Of a stretch of 64,000 bases of DNA, positions 43,021 through 54,406 are shown in pieces. The position numbers were made by a program, and so were the translations under genes. This DNA is from Pseudomonas viridiflava (GTDB taxonomy: Bacteria > Pseudomonadota > Gammaproteobacteria > Pseudomonadales > Pseudomonadaceae), in NCBI RefSeq assembly GCF_900582625.1, contig NZ_UTIQ01000016.1, positions 1 through 64,000 on the forward strand, given 5' to 3'. The notes below the pieces were generated by a model that had not been told where the DNA came from, made no database searches, and worked only from the letters and a program-made list of their open reading frames with translations. Numbering within the stretch: the first letter of the stretch is position 1; every line of letters starts with the position of its first letter.

Positions 43021-43224
43021 GCATGGTTTCCAAGTAGTGGCGGAACGATGCTGCGGCGTGATGGCGACAGCGCGATGCGGTAACGGTAGCTGAAGGGCTT
43101 ATCGTGTCGCGTGGAAAATACAGCAGGCTGTTGCAGCGCTCGCCTGACGTGCGATTAGTCAGACATACCCGCTGCCGTGCGACTCTCCCTACAATGTCGC
43201 CTCACGTTTTCGCCGAGCCGCGCC

Positions 43225-44085
43225 ATGGATATCGAACTCGCCCGCACCTTTTTGCAGATTGTCCGCAGCGGCAGCCTGGTGGCCGCTGCCGAGCAGCTTC
43301 ATGTGACGCAAACGGCGATCACAGCGCGGGTGCAGAATCTGGAGAACCAACTGGGCTGCAAGCTGTTCCTGCGCAATCGAGCGGGCGCGAAGCTGACGGT
43401 CGATGGCGAAGCCTTTGTGGTGTTTGCCAACCAGTTGGTGCAAACCTGGGAGGCGGCGCAGCGCGATTTACCGTTAATGCCGGGCTATCGCACGGTGCTG
43501 CGCTTGGGCGGGGAGGTAAGCCTGTGCAACCCGTTGATGCTTAGCTGGGTACAGCAAGCGCGCCAGCACATGCCGGCGCTGGCGGTACGCGCGCAAATCG
43601 GCGACGGCCAGGCGCTGCTCAAACAATTGGAATTGGGTGTGCTGGATGCCGCGCTGGTTTACCAACCGTCCTATTGGCCTGGCTTGCAGGTTGAGCAAGT
43701 GTTGGAAGAAAAGCTGATTCTGGTGCGCCAACCGCAGACGCCGGAGCCTTACGTGTACATCGATTGGGGCGAGGACTTTCGCCGTCAACATGACGCAGCC
43801 TTGCCTGATCGCGCGAAGGCGGCGCTGGGGTTCAACCATGGTCCGCTGGCGCTGCAGTACATCTTGGCTTCCGGCGGTAGCGGGTATTTCCGTACACGGG
43901 TGGTGCAAAGCTATCTCGACAGCGGCGCGCTGGAACGGGTCGAAAAAGCGCCGGAATTCAATTACCCGACTTACCTGGTTTATGTGCGCGAACGTGACAG
44001 TGAGGCGCTACAACAGACGTTTGCCTTGTTGCGCGAGGTGATTCGCAGCGGGGCGGATTGGTCGCAGCGTTGGGACCCCGCCTAG
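43225..44085 (+). CDS. LysR-type transcriptional regulator
   Basis: 286 residues from ATG 43225 (MDIELARTFLQIVRSGSLVA). Standard helix-turn-helix AEQLHVTQTAITARVQNLE, NQLGCKLFLRNRAG, and a substrate-binding domain (LRLGGEVSLCNPLMLSWVQQA, ALVYQPSY). It stands 204 bases from the divergent saccharopine dehydrogenase-like gene, the likely target. Ends two bases before the stop of the convergent HPP gene. Confidence 0.88.
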   Translation: MDIELARTFLQIVRSGSLVAAAEQLHVTQTAITARVQNLENQLGCKLFLRNRAGAKLTVDGEAFVVFANQLVQTWEAAQRDLPLMPGYRTVLRLGGEVSLCNPLMLSWVQQARQHMPALAVRAQIGDGQALLKQLELGVLDAALVYQPSYWPGLQVEQVLEEKLILVRQPQTPEPYVYIDWGEDFRRQHDAALPDRAKAALGFNHGPLALQYILASGGSGYFRTRVVQSYLDSGALERVEKAPEFNYPTYLVYVRERDSEALQQTFALLREVIRSGADWSQRWDPA

Positions 44086-44087
44086 GG

Positions 44088-45209
44088 TTAACCCAGGTGC
44101 ATCAACAGGTCACGGTGCAAGGCCGCGATCAAGTCGGTTTGCGTGACGATGCCCAGCAACTCGCCTTTGTCGAGCACGGGCAGGCAGTGCAGACCCTGAT
44201 CCGACAGCAGCGGAATCATCTCCACCACATGGGTGCTGCGCTGCACGGCGATTACCGGGTGGCTCATGACTTCTTCCAGCACTACATCCCGCTTTAAACC
44301 GAGGCGGCCCAAGAGATTGCGGCGGCCTGAGCGGCGGCTGTGACTGATGAGGTCGATTAGGCTGACGATACCGACTAAATGACGTTGTTCGTCCAGCACG
44401 GGCAAGGTCTTCAAATGGTGATGCTTGAGCAGGCCCAACGCCTGCTTGAGGGTGGTTTGCGGCGTAGCGGTTTGCACATCGCGCGACATGATCTGTTCGG
44501 CACGGATGTCGCCCATGCTACGGCGCAGCGCGTTCTTCTCGGTGGCGCGAATGATTTGCTTGAGGTCTTCGCGCTGAATATCAACGAAACCGCCCAGCTC
44601 GTTCAGCGCTTCGTCCAGGTCGGCACTGGTGATGCCCATACGCTCCTGCGGCGGCCGGTCTTGCGTGGCGTGAGCGTTGGCCGCCGGCGCGGGCAGCTTG
44701 GGATAGCGCACGCCGGTGAGGTTGTTGTAGAGCAGGGCGCACGCTAGCAATGCCAAGGCATTGAACAGCGTTGGGTAAAGCACGTGCCAGCCCAGATCCG
44801 TCAGGCTCGGCCCACCGAACACCACGCAAATGGTCAGCGCCGCGCCCGGAGGGTGCACACAGCGCAGCAGAAACATGCACACCAACGTACCGCCCACGGC
44901 TAGCGCGGCGGCAGCAATTCCGGGCGGACACATGTGCAGCGTGCCGACCGCCACTACGGTGGCCACTGCGTAGCTGCCGACAATCGACCACGGCTGCGCC
45001 AGCGCGCCCGACGACACGGCAAACAGCAGCACCGCGGAGGCGCCGAGGGGGCCGAGCAAATGCGCTGCCACCTCCGTACCGAACAAATGACTGCCCGCCC
45101 ACGCACAGGCTAAAACGCCCAGGGCAGCGCCATAAGCGGCGCGCAGCCATTCGGTGGGGCGGGTGGGAGTAGCGGAAGGCAGGAAGGTTTTTAACCAGGC
45201 GGCAAACAT
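44088..45209 (-). CDS. HPP-family membrane protein with two CBS domains
   Basis: 373 residues from ATG 45209 (MFAAWLKTFLPSATP). N-terminal HPP integral-membrane domain of four helices with the family signature HLLGPLGASAVLLFAV and the eponymous CVHPPGAALTICVVF. The C-terminal cytosolic part holds a CBS pair (EQIMSRDVQTATPQTTLKQA, TLPVLDEQRHLVGIVSLIDL; EEVMSHPVIAVQRSTHVVEM, HCLPVLDKGELLGIVTQTDL). HPP proteins in cyanobacteria and plants are linked to nitrite transport; a CBS pair suggests adenylate control. Function here unproven. Confidence 0.87.
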   Translation of the reverse strand: MFAAWLKTFLPSATPTRPTEWLRAAYGAALGVLACAWAGSHLFGTEVAAHLLGPLGASAVLLFAVSSGALAQPWSIVGSYAVATVVAVGTLHMCPPGIAAAALAVGGTLVCMFLLRCVHPPGAALTICVVFGGPSLTDLGWHVLYPTLFNALALLACALLYNNLTGVRYPKLPAPAANAHATQDRPPQERMGITSADLDEALNELGGFVDIQREDLKQIIRATEKNALRRSMGDIRAEQIMSRDVQTATPQTTLKQALGLLKHHHLKTLPVLDEQRHLVGIVSLIDLISHSRRSGRRNLLGRLGLKRDVVLEEVMSHPVIAVQRSTHVVEMIPLLSDQGLHCLPVLDKGELLGIVTQTDLIAALHRDLLMHLG

Positions 45210-45456
45210 CGGGGCGACAAGCTCGGTATAGGCGACGGCGGCGAGTGTGGCGAGGGGCAGGGGGCGGCACAAATGAATAATAATGTTGGTTGAGTGCAAT
45301 TAAGTTGCTGCTAAAGGAGCTGCCGATAGCCGTTTCCTAAATGCTCTTAGGAACGCAGCTTCATCCTCTTCAGACATAGCCACTATCGACCCGACTGATT
45401 TCCGCGCGCTGGCGCGGCGCCGTAACGTAGCGCCATACCGAATTGCGGAGGTGGTT

Positions 45457-45666
45457 ATGACGAACATCAACATCATGTCAGTGGTTGGCAGTGCCGTTCC
45501 GGCCACGCTGCGCGCCGACGGCGTTCTCGCCTGCTGGTACGTGATGGTCGATGGCGTGCAGCGCTCCGGCCCGTTTAGCTCCTTCGAGGTGGCGGCGGCC
45601 AGCAAAACCCTCTGGACCTTCGAATCGCTTTTACGCAGCAAGCCGACCCACGCGCTCGCTGCCTGA
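45457..45666 (+). CDS. Small hypothetical protein
   Basis: 69 residues from ATG 45457, preceded at five bases by a perfect GGAGG. The protein (MTNINIMSVVGSAVPATLRA...ACWYVMVDGVQRSGPFSSFEVA) has no domain I recognise and no membrane or export signal. The GPFSSFEVAAASKTLWTFES part has the look of a short beta-alpha domain. The good ribosome site and base composition typical of the region support a real gene. It lies between the HPP gene and earP. Confidence 0.65.
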   Translation: MTNINIMSVVGSAVPATLRADGVLACWYVMVDGVQRSGPFSSFEVAAASKTLWTFESLLRSKPTHALAA

Positions 45667-45811
45667 GTTTCACGCTGCTCCCCCGGCGTCCCTTGGCAAC
45701 TCCCCGGTTGCCTCTTTTATTTCTGCGTTGCTCCACGCCTTTTGCCCGTCCTTGTGACGGGCTTTTCTTTTCTCGCGATAAACTGCCGCGTCTTTTATCG
45801 GAAGCATCGGC

Positions 45812-46939
45812 GTGAAGTGGGACATTTTCTGCAGCGTGGTGGATAACTTCGGCGACATTGGCGTGACCTGGCGCCTTGCTCGGCAACTGGTCGCCGAGCA
45901 CGGTTGCGCGGTGCGGCTTTGGGTCGACGATTTGTCTGCGTACGCGCGTATCTGCCCTCAGGGCGACGCGTCTGTCGCCCAACAGTGGCAAGACGGCGTT
46001 GAGGTTCGGCAATGGCCCGCCATCTGGCAGCCCGTGCCGGCGGCAGACGTGGTGATCGAGGCTTTCGCTTGCACACTGCCGACCGCTTATATCCAGGCAA
46101 TGAGCGAACGCGAGCGGCCGTCGCTGTGGCTGAACCTGGAATACCTGAGCGCCGAAGCGTGGGTCGAGGGCTGCCATGGCTTGCCGTCGATGCAATCCAA
46201 CGGCCTAAAGAAGTTCTTCTTTTTTCCTGGATTTACCGAGAAAACCGGCGGCTTGCTGCGCGAACGCGACCTGCTTGCCCAGCGCGACGCGTTGCAGCTG
46301 GATCCGGCAGCGCGGCAGCGGTTTCTCGCCTCGTTAGGCGTGATTCAAGCGCCTGGTACGCAGCTGATTTCCCTATTCGCGTACGAACTGCCGATGCTTG
46401 GCCAATGGCTCGACGCTTTGGCCCAGTCGAATGAGCTAGGCCATTTACTGGTGCCGGAAGGGCGAGTGCTCGGCGACGTCCAGCGCTGGCTCGGCGCAGA
46501 GACCTTAGCGGTTGGCGATGTGGTGGAGCGAGGCAACTTGCGCGTGCAGATTTTGCCGTTCATGTCGCAGCAAACCTATGATCGGTTGCTCTGGTGCTGC
46601 GACTTCAATGCCGTGCGGGGCGAGGACTCGTTTGTGCGCGCGCTGTGGGCGGGGCGGCCCTTGGTGTGGCACATCTACAAACAGCAAGACGACGCCCATC
46701 TCGAAAAACTTCAAGCATTTCTGGCGCTGTACCAGCAGGGGCTGCCGACAGCCGCGCAGGGAGCGTTGCGTGATTTTTGGCTGGCATGGAATAGCGAGGA
46801 CGCGCTAGCCGAGGCGTGGAACAATCTGTCGGAGTGTCGCTCCGAGATCCAACGGCATGTCGAGCAGAAGGCTCTAAAATGGTCCTCTCAGGCCGATCTT
46901 GCATCGGCGCTGGTACTGTTTTACCGAAATTGGCTATGA
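45812..46939 (+). CDS. earP: EarP, EF-P arginine rhamnosyltransferase
   Basis: 375 residues from GTG 45812 with GGAAG upstream. EarP family: [24 protein letters not shown] at the N terminus with the conserved catalytic Asp in [21 protein letters not shown], and the nucleotide-sugar-binding [27 protein letters not shown] region (GEDSF with the key Glu/Asp). Transfers rhamnose from dTDP-rhamnose to Arg32 of EF-P. The adjacent downstream efp gene encodes the target, as in other bacteria with this pathway. Confidence 0.95.
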   Translation: MKWDIFCSVVDNFGDIGVTWRLARQLVAEHGCAVRLWVDDLSAYARICPQGDASVAQQWQDGVEVRQWPAIWQPVPAADVVIEAFACTLPTAYIQAMSERERPSLWLNLEYLSAEAWVEGCHGLPSMQSNGLKKFFFFPGFTEKTGGLLRERDLLAQRDALQLDPAARQRFLASLGVIQAPGTQLISLFAYELPMLGQWLDALAQSNELGHLLVPEGRVLGDVQRWLGAETLAVGDVVERGNLRVQILPFMSQQTYDRLLWCCDFNAVRGEDSFVRALWAGRPLVWHIYKQQDDAHLEKLQAFLALYQQGLPTAAQGALRDFWLAWNSEDALAEAWNNLSECRSEIQRHVEQKALKWSSQADLASALVLFYRNWL

Positions 46940-46985
46940 TACGCGGCCTAGAATTCTGTACCTCCATCCAAATTCGGATACTCGT

Positions 46986-47558
46986 ATGAAAACCGCACAA
47001 GAAATGAAGCCAAACAGTGTGGCCCTGATCGACGGCCAGCCATGGCTTATCCAAAAGGCCGAATTCACTAAATCCGGTCGTAACAGCGCCATCGTTAAAA
47101 TGAAGTTGAAGAACCTGCTCTCCGGTTCTTCCACTGAAACCGTTTACAAAGCCGACGACAAAATGGAACCAGTCATCCTGGACCGCGTTGCCGTGACTTA
47201 CTCCTACTTCAGCGAACCGAACTACGTGTTCATGGACGAAGAGTTCAACCAGTACGAGCTGAACTCCGAAGACTTGGAAAGCGTTCTGCCGTTCATCGTT
47301 GATGGCATGACCGACGTCTGCGAAGCCGTGTTCTTCGAAGGCAAAGTGGTTTCGGTTGACCTGCCGACCACCATCGTTCGCCAAATCGCTTACACCGAAG
47401 GTTCGGCTCGTGGCGATACCTCGGGCAAAGTGATGAAGCCTGCCAAGCTGAGCAACGGCACTGAAGTCAAAGTGGCTGACTTCTGCGAAATCGACGACTG
47501 GATCGAAATCGACACCCGTACCGGCGAGTACAAATCGCGCGCTAAAGCTCCGGTTTAA
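46986..47558 (+). CDS. efp: Elongation factor P (arginine type)
   Basis: 190 residues from ATG 46986. Three beta domains: [40 protein letters not shown], and the C-terminal [24 protein letters not shown]. The tip residue is Arg32 in [11 protein letters not shown], the residue rhamnosylated by EarP, not the Lys of E. coli. Relieves ribosome stalling at polyproline stretches. TonB in this same window has long Pro runs and is an obvious client. 46 bases after earP. Confidence 0.97.
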   Translation: MKTAQEMKPNSVALIDGQPWLIQKAEFTKSGRNSAIVKMKLKNLLSGSSTETVYKADDKMEPVILDRVAVTYSYFSEPNYVFMDEEFNQYELNSEDLESVLPFIVDGMTDVCEAVFFEGKVVSVDLPTTIVRQIAYTEGSARGDTSGKVMKPAKLSNGTEVKVADFCEIDDWIEIDTRTGEYKSRAKAPV

Positions 47559-47580
47559 ATCCGACTTTATTGCCGACATG

Positions 47581-47609
47581 AAAAAGCCCGACCTAGGTCG
47601 GGCTTTTTT
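47581..47609. terminator. Bidirectional terminator between efp and ohr
   Basis: AAAAAGCCCGACC pairs with GGTCGGGCTTTTT(T). A perfect stem with T-runs on both strands. Confidence 0.93.
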
Positions 47610-47622
47610 GTGCCTGTTGCTT

Positions 47623-48051
47623 TTACACAGCGACGTTCAGGGTTACCTGGATGTTGCCGCGAGTAGCGTTGGAGTACGGGCAAACCTGGTGGGCTGCATC
47701 AACCAGCGCCTGGGCTTCAGCTTGATCAAAGCCTGGCAGGCTAATGTTCAGTTCCACTTCCAGACCAAAGCCGCCGGGGATCTGACCGATGCCGACTTTG
47801 CCGGTGATCGAGCTGTCAGCGGGCAGTTGTTTCTTCTGCTGGCCAGCAACGAATTTCAGCGCGCCGATGAAGCAAGCCGAGTAACCGGCAGCGAACAGTT
47901 GTTCCGGGTTAGTAGCTTCGCCACCTTGACCGCCGAGTTCGCGAGGGGTGGAGAGTTTCACGTCGAGCACGCCGTCCGAAGAAACAGCGCGGCCGTCGCG
48001 GCCACCGGTGGCGGTTGCAGTAGCGGTGTACAGAGCTTTGATGGTTTGCAT
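47623..48051 (-). CDS. ohr: Ohr, organic hydroperoxide resistance peroxidase
   Basis: 142 residues from ATG 48051 with GGAG upstream. OsmC/Ohr fold with the two redox cysteines Cys60 in [12 protein letters not shown] and Cys124 in [14 protein letters not shown], and the Arg in [11 protein letters not shown]. Reduces fatty-acid and peroxynitrite-derived hydroperoxides using lipoyl-protein electrons. Lies downstream of ohrR on the same strand, with a candidate operator between them. Confidence 0.95.
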   Translation of the reverse strand: MQTIKALYTATATATGGRDGRAVSSDGVLDVKLSTPRELGGQGGEATNPEQLFAAGYSACFIGALKFVAGQQKKQLPADSSITGKVGIGQIPGGFGLEVELNISLPGFDQAEAQALVDAAHQVCPYSNATRGNIQVTLNVAV

Positions 48052-48126
48052 GGTCGTTCTCCAGTCGTCTAGTTTGTTCACTAAAGTGTTGTGCACTAAG
48101 CAGTGCATGGAGTGAAAGTTAGTGTC

Positions 48127-48152
48127 TATTTAGTTTGCGCGCAAGTTAAATA
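48127..48152. promoter_or_regulatory. Candidate OhrR operator upstream of ohr
   Basis: TATTTA-N14-TAAATA with a perfect inner TTGCGCGCAA. The 26-base dyad has only two mismatched pairs and lies 76 bases before ohr, between ohrR and ohr. Position and AT-rich arms fit a MarR-type operator. Confidence 0.6.
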
Positions 48153-48198
48153 GTTGGACTGATTTGTTCTAAGGCGTTTGCATTTATGGAATAAGCGT

Positions 48199-48639
48199 CT
48201 AGACCGAGCCTTGCAGAGCGTCGCGGAGCGTGACCAGCTCGTTTTTCAGCTCCGTGAGCTCCGCTGGCTGCTGCGCTGTCGCCTTCAAAATGCACGCGGG
48301 AACGCCCATGGCCTGTTCCTGCAAGGCGCGGCCCTTGTCGGTCAGGTGCAGCTGCACCACGCGTTCGTCCTGACTGCTGCGGGTGCGAGTCAGCAAGCCT
48401 TCCGCTTCCAGGCGCTTGAGCAGTGGGGTGACAGAGCCGGGGTCGGTCAGCAAATGCTGGCTCAACTCGCCGACGGTAATGCCATCGCCTTCCCACAACA
48501 CCAGCATGGCCAGATATTGCGGGTAGGTGAGGTTGAGCGCCTGAAGCAGCGGCTTGTACACCTTGGTCATCGCCAGCGAGGTGGAGTACAGCGCGAAGCA
48601 CAGCTGGTTATCGAGTTTGAGCTGGTCGGGCGTGGCCAT
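48199..48639 (-). CDS. ohrR: OhrR, MarR-family organic-peroxide sensor
   Basis: 146 residues from ATG 48639 with GGAGG upstream. MarR winged helix (ITVGELSQHLLTDPGSVTPLLKRLEAEGLLTRTRSSQDERVV) and the reactive Cys14 in LDNQLCFALYSTS. A second Cys116 makes it compatible with the two-cysteine OhrR mechanism, where oxidation by organic peroxide forms a disulfide and releases DNA. Represses ohr downstream. Same strand as ohr with 147 bases between. Confidence 0.93.
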   Translation of the reverse strand: MATPDQLKLDNQLCFALYSTSLAMTKVYKPLLQALNLTYPQYLAMLVLWEGDGITVGELSQHLLTDPGSVTPLLKRLEAEGLLTRTRSSQDERVVQLHLTDKGRALQEQAMGVPACILKATAQQPAELTELKNELVTLRDALQGSV

Positions 48640-48742
48640 GGTGCCTCCGGTACATACATAAGGGATGCATAACGTTAGCGCGCTTGTCTTTAATGCGCCA
48701 CGTTTTAGCGAGCGAGCGTGCCTGCCAGGCGACACCGCCGCG

Positions 48743-49597
48743 TTAAACCCGGAAGCCTTCGACAATATGTTCCGCCAGGCTCTCGGTCACCGGCGACTGT
48801 GTGCGCGTGTTGCGCAGCAGCACGATGCTGCACAGCGGCAGTTCCGGCAGGTTTTCGGCTTTCCCGAGAATGCGCATGTCAGGCGTAATCAGGCTTTGCA
48901 GCTGGGCCGTCACCGCCAGCCCGGCGCTGACCACCGCCATGATCGCCGACAGGCTCGGGCTGGTGTACGCCACGCGGTATTGCCGCTCCATGGTGTCCAG
49001 CGCATTGCACGCCCACAGGCGGCAGAAGCAATCGTTGTTGAACATCGCCAAGGGCAGCGGCGTTTGCTCGTGCGGACTGAAGCCCAAGGCCTCGGCCCAG
49101 ACGAACCGTTCCTGGCGCAGCAGCTGGCCGATTTCATCGCCGGGCATACGCGTGACGATGGAAAGATCCAGGTCCTGACGCTGCAACAGTTGCGACGACG
49201 ACTCGCAGTGCACTTCCACCTGCACCATCGGGTAGGCCTGGGCGAAGCGCGACAGAATGCCGGGCAGAAAGCGCATCACGTAGTCATCTGGCGTGCCGAT
49301 GCGCACTGAGCCGACCATGTGCGGCTCGCGCAAGGTATTCATCACCTCGCCGTGCAATTTCAAAATGCGCCGCGCATAACCGAGCAGCACTTGGCCCTCG
49401 GCCGTCAGCCGCACCTGGCGCCCATCGCGCTCAAACAAGGCGCGCTGCACCACGTCTTCTTCCAGGCGCTTCATCTGCATGCTCACCGCCGACTGCGTGC
49501 GGTTCACCGCTTCCGCCGCGCGGGTGAAGCCGCCCAGATCGGCGATGGCCACAAAGGTGCGTAACAGTTCGCTGTCGATGCCGACATAGCTGCTCAT
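48743..49597 (-). CDS. LysR-type transcriptional regulator
   Basis: 284 residues. Helix-turn-helix with LLRTFVAIADLGGFTRAAEAVNRTQSAVSMQMKRLEE and ARRILKLHGEVMNTL, then a substrate-binding domain (VRIGTPDDYVMRFLPGILSRF). The DDYV/LP pattern recalls a common pseudomonad LysR group near DUF1127 genes. It is divergent from the DUF1127-DUF3291-YcaQ-like run, which is its likely target. Its 3' end is 103 bases upstream of ohrR. Confidence 0.87.
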   Translation of the reverse strand: MSSYVGIDSELLRTFVAIADLGGFTRAAEAVNRTQSAVSMQMKRLEEDVVQRALFERDGRQVRLTAEGQVLLGYARRILKLHGEVMNTLREPHMVGSVRIGTPDDYVMRFLPGILSRFAQAYPMVQVEVHCESSSQLLQRQDLDLSIVTRMPGDEIGQLLRQERFVWAEALGFSPHEQTPLPLAMFNNDCFCRLWACNALDTMERQYRVAYTSPSLSAIMAVVSAGLAVTAQLQSLITPDMRILGKAENLPELPLCSIVLLRNTRTQSPVTESLAEHIVEGFRV

Positions 49598-49734
49598 TCA
49601 TCAACTCCCGAGATGGGTCGCATAAGAAACATTCGTTGGATTGATCTTAGCGCCGGGCGGACACTCTCGCCATCCCCTTCGCGCAGCAGTTCGTCGCACA
49701 CCTCACGGGGAGCATTGAACAAGGAGAGCTGATC

Positions 49735-49968
49735 ATGAAAGCGCAAAAAGGTTACGCCATCGCCGCCGCCTTGCCACGTTCGCGGCAGGGTTCCCAAGGC
49801 CTGTTCGCCCGGCTGTGGCTGCAAGTGAAACGCTGGCACCAGCTGGCCGCGCAACGCCGCCTGCTGGCGAGCATGCCGGACGCTACGCTCAAAGACTTGG
49901 GCCTGTCGCGTTCCGACATCGAGCAGGAAGTGGAACGGCCATTCTGGGACGACCCAATGAAACGCTGA
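49735..49968 (+). CDS. DUF1127 small protein
   Basis: 77 residues. Variable basic N terminus, then the DUF1127 core: VKRWHQLAAQRRLLASMPDATLKDLGLSRSDIEQEVERPFWDD. Arg-rich proteins of this family have been linked to RNA regulation and phosphate/carbon metabolism in alphaproteobacteria; nothing specific is known here. Ribosome site GGAGAG. First gene of the run with DUF3291, divergent from a LysR gene. Confidence 0.9.
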   Translation: MKAQKGYAIAAALPRSRQGSQGLFARLWLQVKRWHQLAAQRRLLASMPDATLKDLGLSRSDIEQEVERPFWDDPMKR

Positions 49969-50000
49969 GCCCACCTCCAACCGCAGCCAAGGAAGACCGC

Positions 50001-50498
50001 ATGAACCCGCACTACCACCTGGCGCAAGTCAACATTGCCCGCACCAAAGCCCCGCTCGATGACCCGTTGATGCGGGGCTTCGTTGAGCAATTGGACCCCA
50101 TCAATCAACTGGCCGATCGCAGCCCTGGTTTCGTCTGGCGGCTGCAAACGGAGGAGGGCGACGCCACCTCGATTCTGCTGTTCGACGACCCGCGCCTAAT
50201 CGTCAACCTGTCGGTCTGGACCTCGTTCGAGGCGCTGAAGGCCTATGTGTACAGCGGCGACCACCTCAGCGTTCTGAAGTCGAAGAAAAGCTGGATGGAG
50301 AAACTCGACACGCCGTCGTTGGCCCTGTGGTGGCTGCCCGTCGGCCAGTTGCCAACGCCCGAGGAGGCCAAAGAGCGCTTGGCGCTTTTGGCAAAAAACG
50401 GCCCCAGCGCGACTGTATTCACCTTCGCCAGGCCGTATCCTGCACCCGAAGCCGAACCAGGTGCAGCCGATGTCCACACCGCTATCGCTATCCCTTAA
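50001..50498 (+). CDS. DUF3291 protein
   Basis: 165 residues from ATG 50001 with AAGGA upstream. MNPHYHLAQVNIARTKAPLDDPLMRGFVEQLDPINQLADRSPGFVWRLQ and LSVWTSFEALKAYVYSGDH are the DUF3291 signature, a dimeric ferredoxin-like (ABM-type) fold by resemblance. Cytosolic; function unknown. 32 bases after the DUF1127 gene; overlaps the start of the next gene. Confidence 0.88.
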   Translation: MNPHYHLAQVNIARTKAPLDDPLMRGFVEQLDPINQLADRSPGFVWRLQTEEGDATSILLFDDPRLIVNLSVWTSFEALKAYVYSGDHLSVLKSKKSWMEKLDTPSLALWWLPVGQLPTPEEAKERLALLAKNGPSATVFTFARPYPAPEAEPGAADVHTAIAIP

Positions 50499-51687
50499 CC
50501 AGGCCCGCCGCCTGGCCTTGAGCGCCCAAGGTTTTGCCGACCGCAGCCGCGCCAGCGAAGTCAAACCGGCGCGTTTCAACGCGTTGATTGAGCGCTTGGG
50601 CGTGGTGCAGATCGACTCGGTGAACGCCGTGGTCCGCTCCCATTACCTGCCGTTGTTTTCCCGCCTCGGCGACTATTCGCCCAGCCTGCTCGAGCAGGCT
50701 GCATGGGGCCGGGGCAAACGCCGAACCCTTTTCGAATACTGGGGCCATGAAGCCTCGCTGATGCCGTTCGCGGTGTATCCGCTGATGCGTTGGCGCATGC
50801 AGCGCGCCGCCCACGGTCAGGGCATCTACCAGCGCCTCGCCACGTTTGGAAGAGAGCAGCAGCACGTGGTGCAGCGCGTGCTCGCCACGGTGCGCGACAG
50901 CGGCGCGACGGGCGCGGGTGCGCTGACGACCCGGGTAGAACGCGCCGGCCCCTGGTGGGACTGGAGCGCAGAGAAAATGGCGCTGGAATGGTTGTTCGCC
51001 GCTGGCGAAGTGACCGTAGCCGGGCGACGCGGCTTCGAGCGGCTATACGACTTGCCCGAGCGCGTGGTCCCCCACGCCTGGCTCAACCACGCCGACGTGC
51101 CGGAAGCCGAGGCGCAACGCCAGCTCCTGCTACACGCCGCTGCGGCGTTGGGCGTGGCCACCGAAAAAGACTTACGCGATTACTTTCGCCTCGACCCCAA
51201 AGACAGCCAGGCGCGGCTGGCCGAGCTGCTCGAAGCCGGCGCGTTGCAAGCGGTCACCGTGCAGAGTTGGGACAAAACCGCCTATAGCCTTCCGGCGCTC
51301 AGCATCCCCCGTAGCGTAAAAGCCTCGACGTTGCTGTCGCCGTTCGATTCGCTTGTCTGGGAACGCGCGCGCACCGAGCGGCTCTTCGACTTCCGCTACC
51401 GCCTGGAGATTTACACCCCGCAAGCCAAACGCGTGTACGGCTATTACGTGCTGCCATTCCTGCACAACGAGCGGCTGGCCGCCCGGGTCGACCTGCGCGC
51501 CGAGCGCAGCAGCGGGCGTCTGTTGGTGCATGCGCTGCACGAGGAAACGGTGGGCCTGGATGAGGAGGGCGTGCAGGCCCTGGCGCGTAATTTAATAGCC
51601 ATGGCGCAATGGTTGGGGTTGTCGCAGGTGGAGGTGAGTTGTGCGAAAGCCGAGAGTCAGCGGCTGCGCAGCGCGCTTCGCGCCTAA
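50470..51687 (+). CDS. Winged-helix DNA-binding protein, YcaQ-like DNA glycosylase family
   Basis: 405 residues from ATG 50470 (GTG at 50461 is also possible). Family HTH_42/YcaQ: LSLNQARRLALSAQGF at the start, GVVQIDSVNAVVRSHYLPLFSRLG containing the QxD catalytic-motif position of the AlkX/YcaQ glycosylases, FEYWGHEASLMP, and LLSPFDSLVWERARTERLFDFRYRLEIYTP. E. coli YcaQ unhooks interstrand crosslinks and excises alkylated bases. Similar biochemical activity is expected but not proven. The start overlaps the DUF3291 stop, so the genes are translationally coupled. Confidence 0.85.
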   Translation: MSTPLSLSLNQARRLALSAQGFADRSRASEVKPARFNALIERLGVVQIDSVNAVVRSHYLPLFSRLGDYSPSLLEQAAWGRGKRRTLFEYWGHEASLMPFAVYPLMRWRMQRAAHGQGIYQRLATFGREQQHVVQRVLATVRDSGATGAGALTTRVERAGPWWDWSAEKMALEWLFAAGEVTVAGRRGFERLYDLPERVVPHAWLNHADVPEAEAQRQLLLHAAAALGVATEKDLRDYFRLDPKDSQARLAELLEAGALQAVTVQSWDKTAYSLPALSIPRSVKASTLLSPFDSLVWERARTERLFDFRYRLEIYTPQAKRVYGYYVLPFLHNERLAARVDLRAERSSGRLLVHALHEETVGLDEEGVQALARNLIAMAQWLGLSQVEVSCAKAESQRLRSALRA

Positions 51688-51737
51688 TGGCACGGCCGCC
51701 CGGCCGGTCTGCAGCTCGCCTGCGCGGAATCACTTAC

Positions 51738-51772
51738 TCCGTCACCCCCGCGAAGGCGGGGGTCCAGGCGCG
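51738..51772. repeat. CCCCCGCGAAGGCGGGGG palindrome
   Basis: GTCACCCCCGCGAAGGCGGGGGTCC, the same class as the repeat near 16030. Confidence 0.65.
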
Positions 51773-51818
51773 GTGATTGACGGGTTTACTCCGAACCGCT
51801 CTTTCGCCGTCCCACCGC

Positions 51819-51901
51819 ATCGCGGCTAAAGCCGCTCCCACAAAAAACAAAAGGCAGGCGTCGAGGCTTCGCTCCCCTGTAGGAGCGGCTTCAGCCGCGA
51901 T
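51819..51901. repeat. REP doublet downstream of the YcaQ-like gene
   Basis: Complement of GTGGGAGCGGCTTTAGCCGCGA at left and GTAGGAGCGGCTTCAGCCGCGA at right. Confidence 0.9.
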
Positions 51902-51918
51902 GCTCTTGCTGCACGCTC

Positions 51919-54402
<2,484 letters not shown>

Positions 54403-54406
<4 letters not shown>

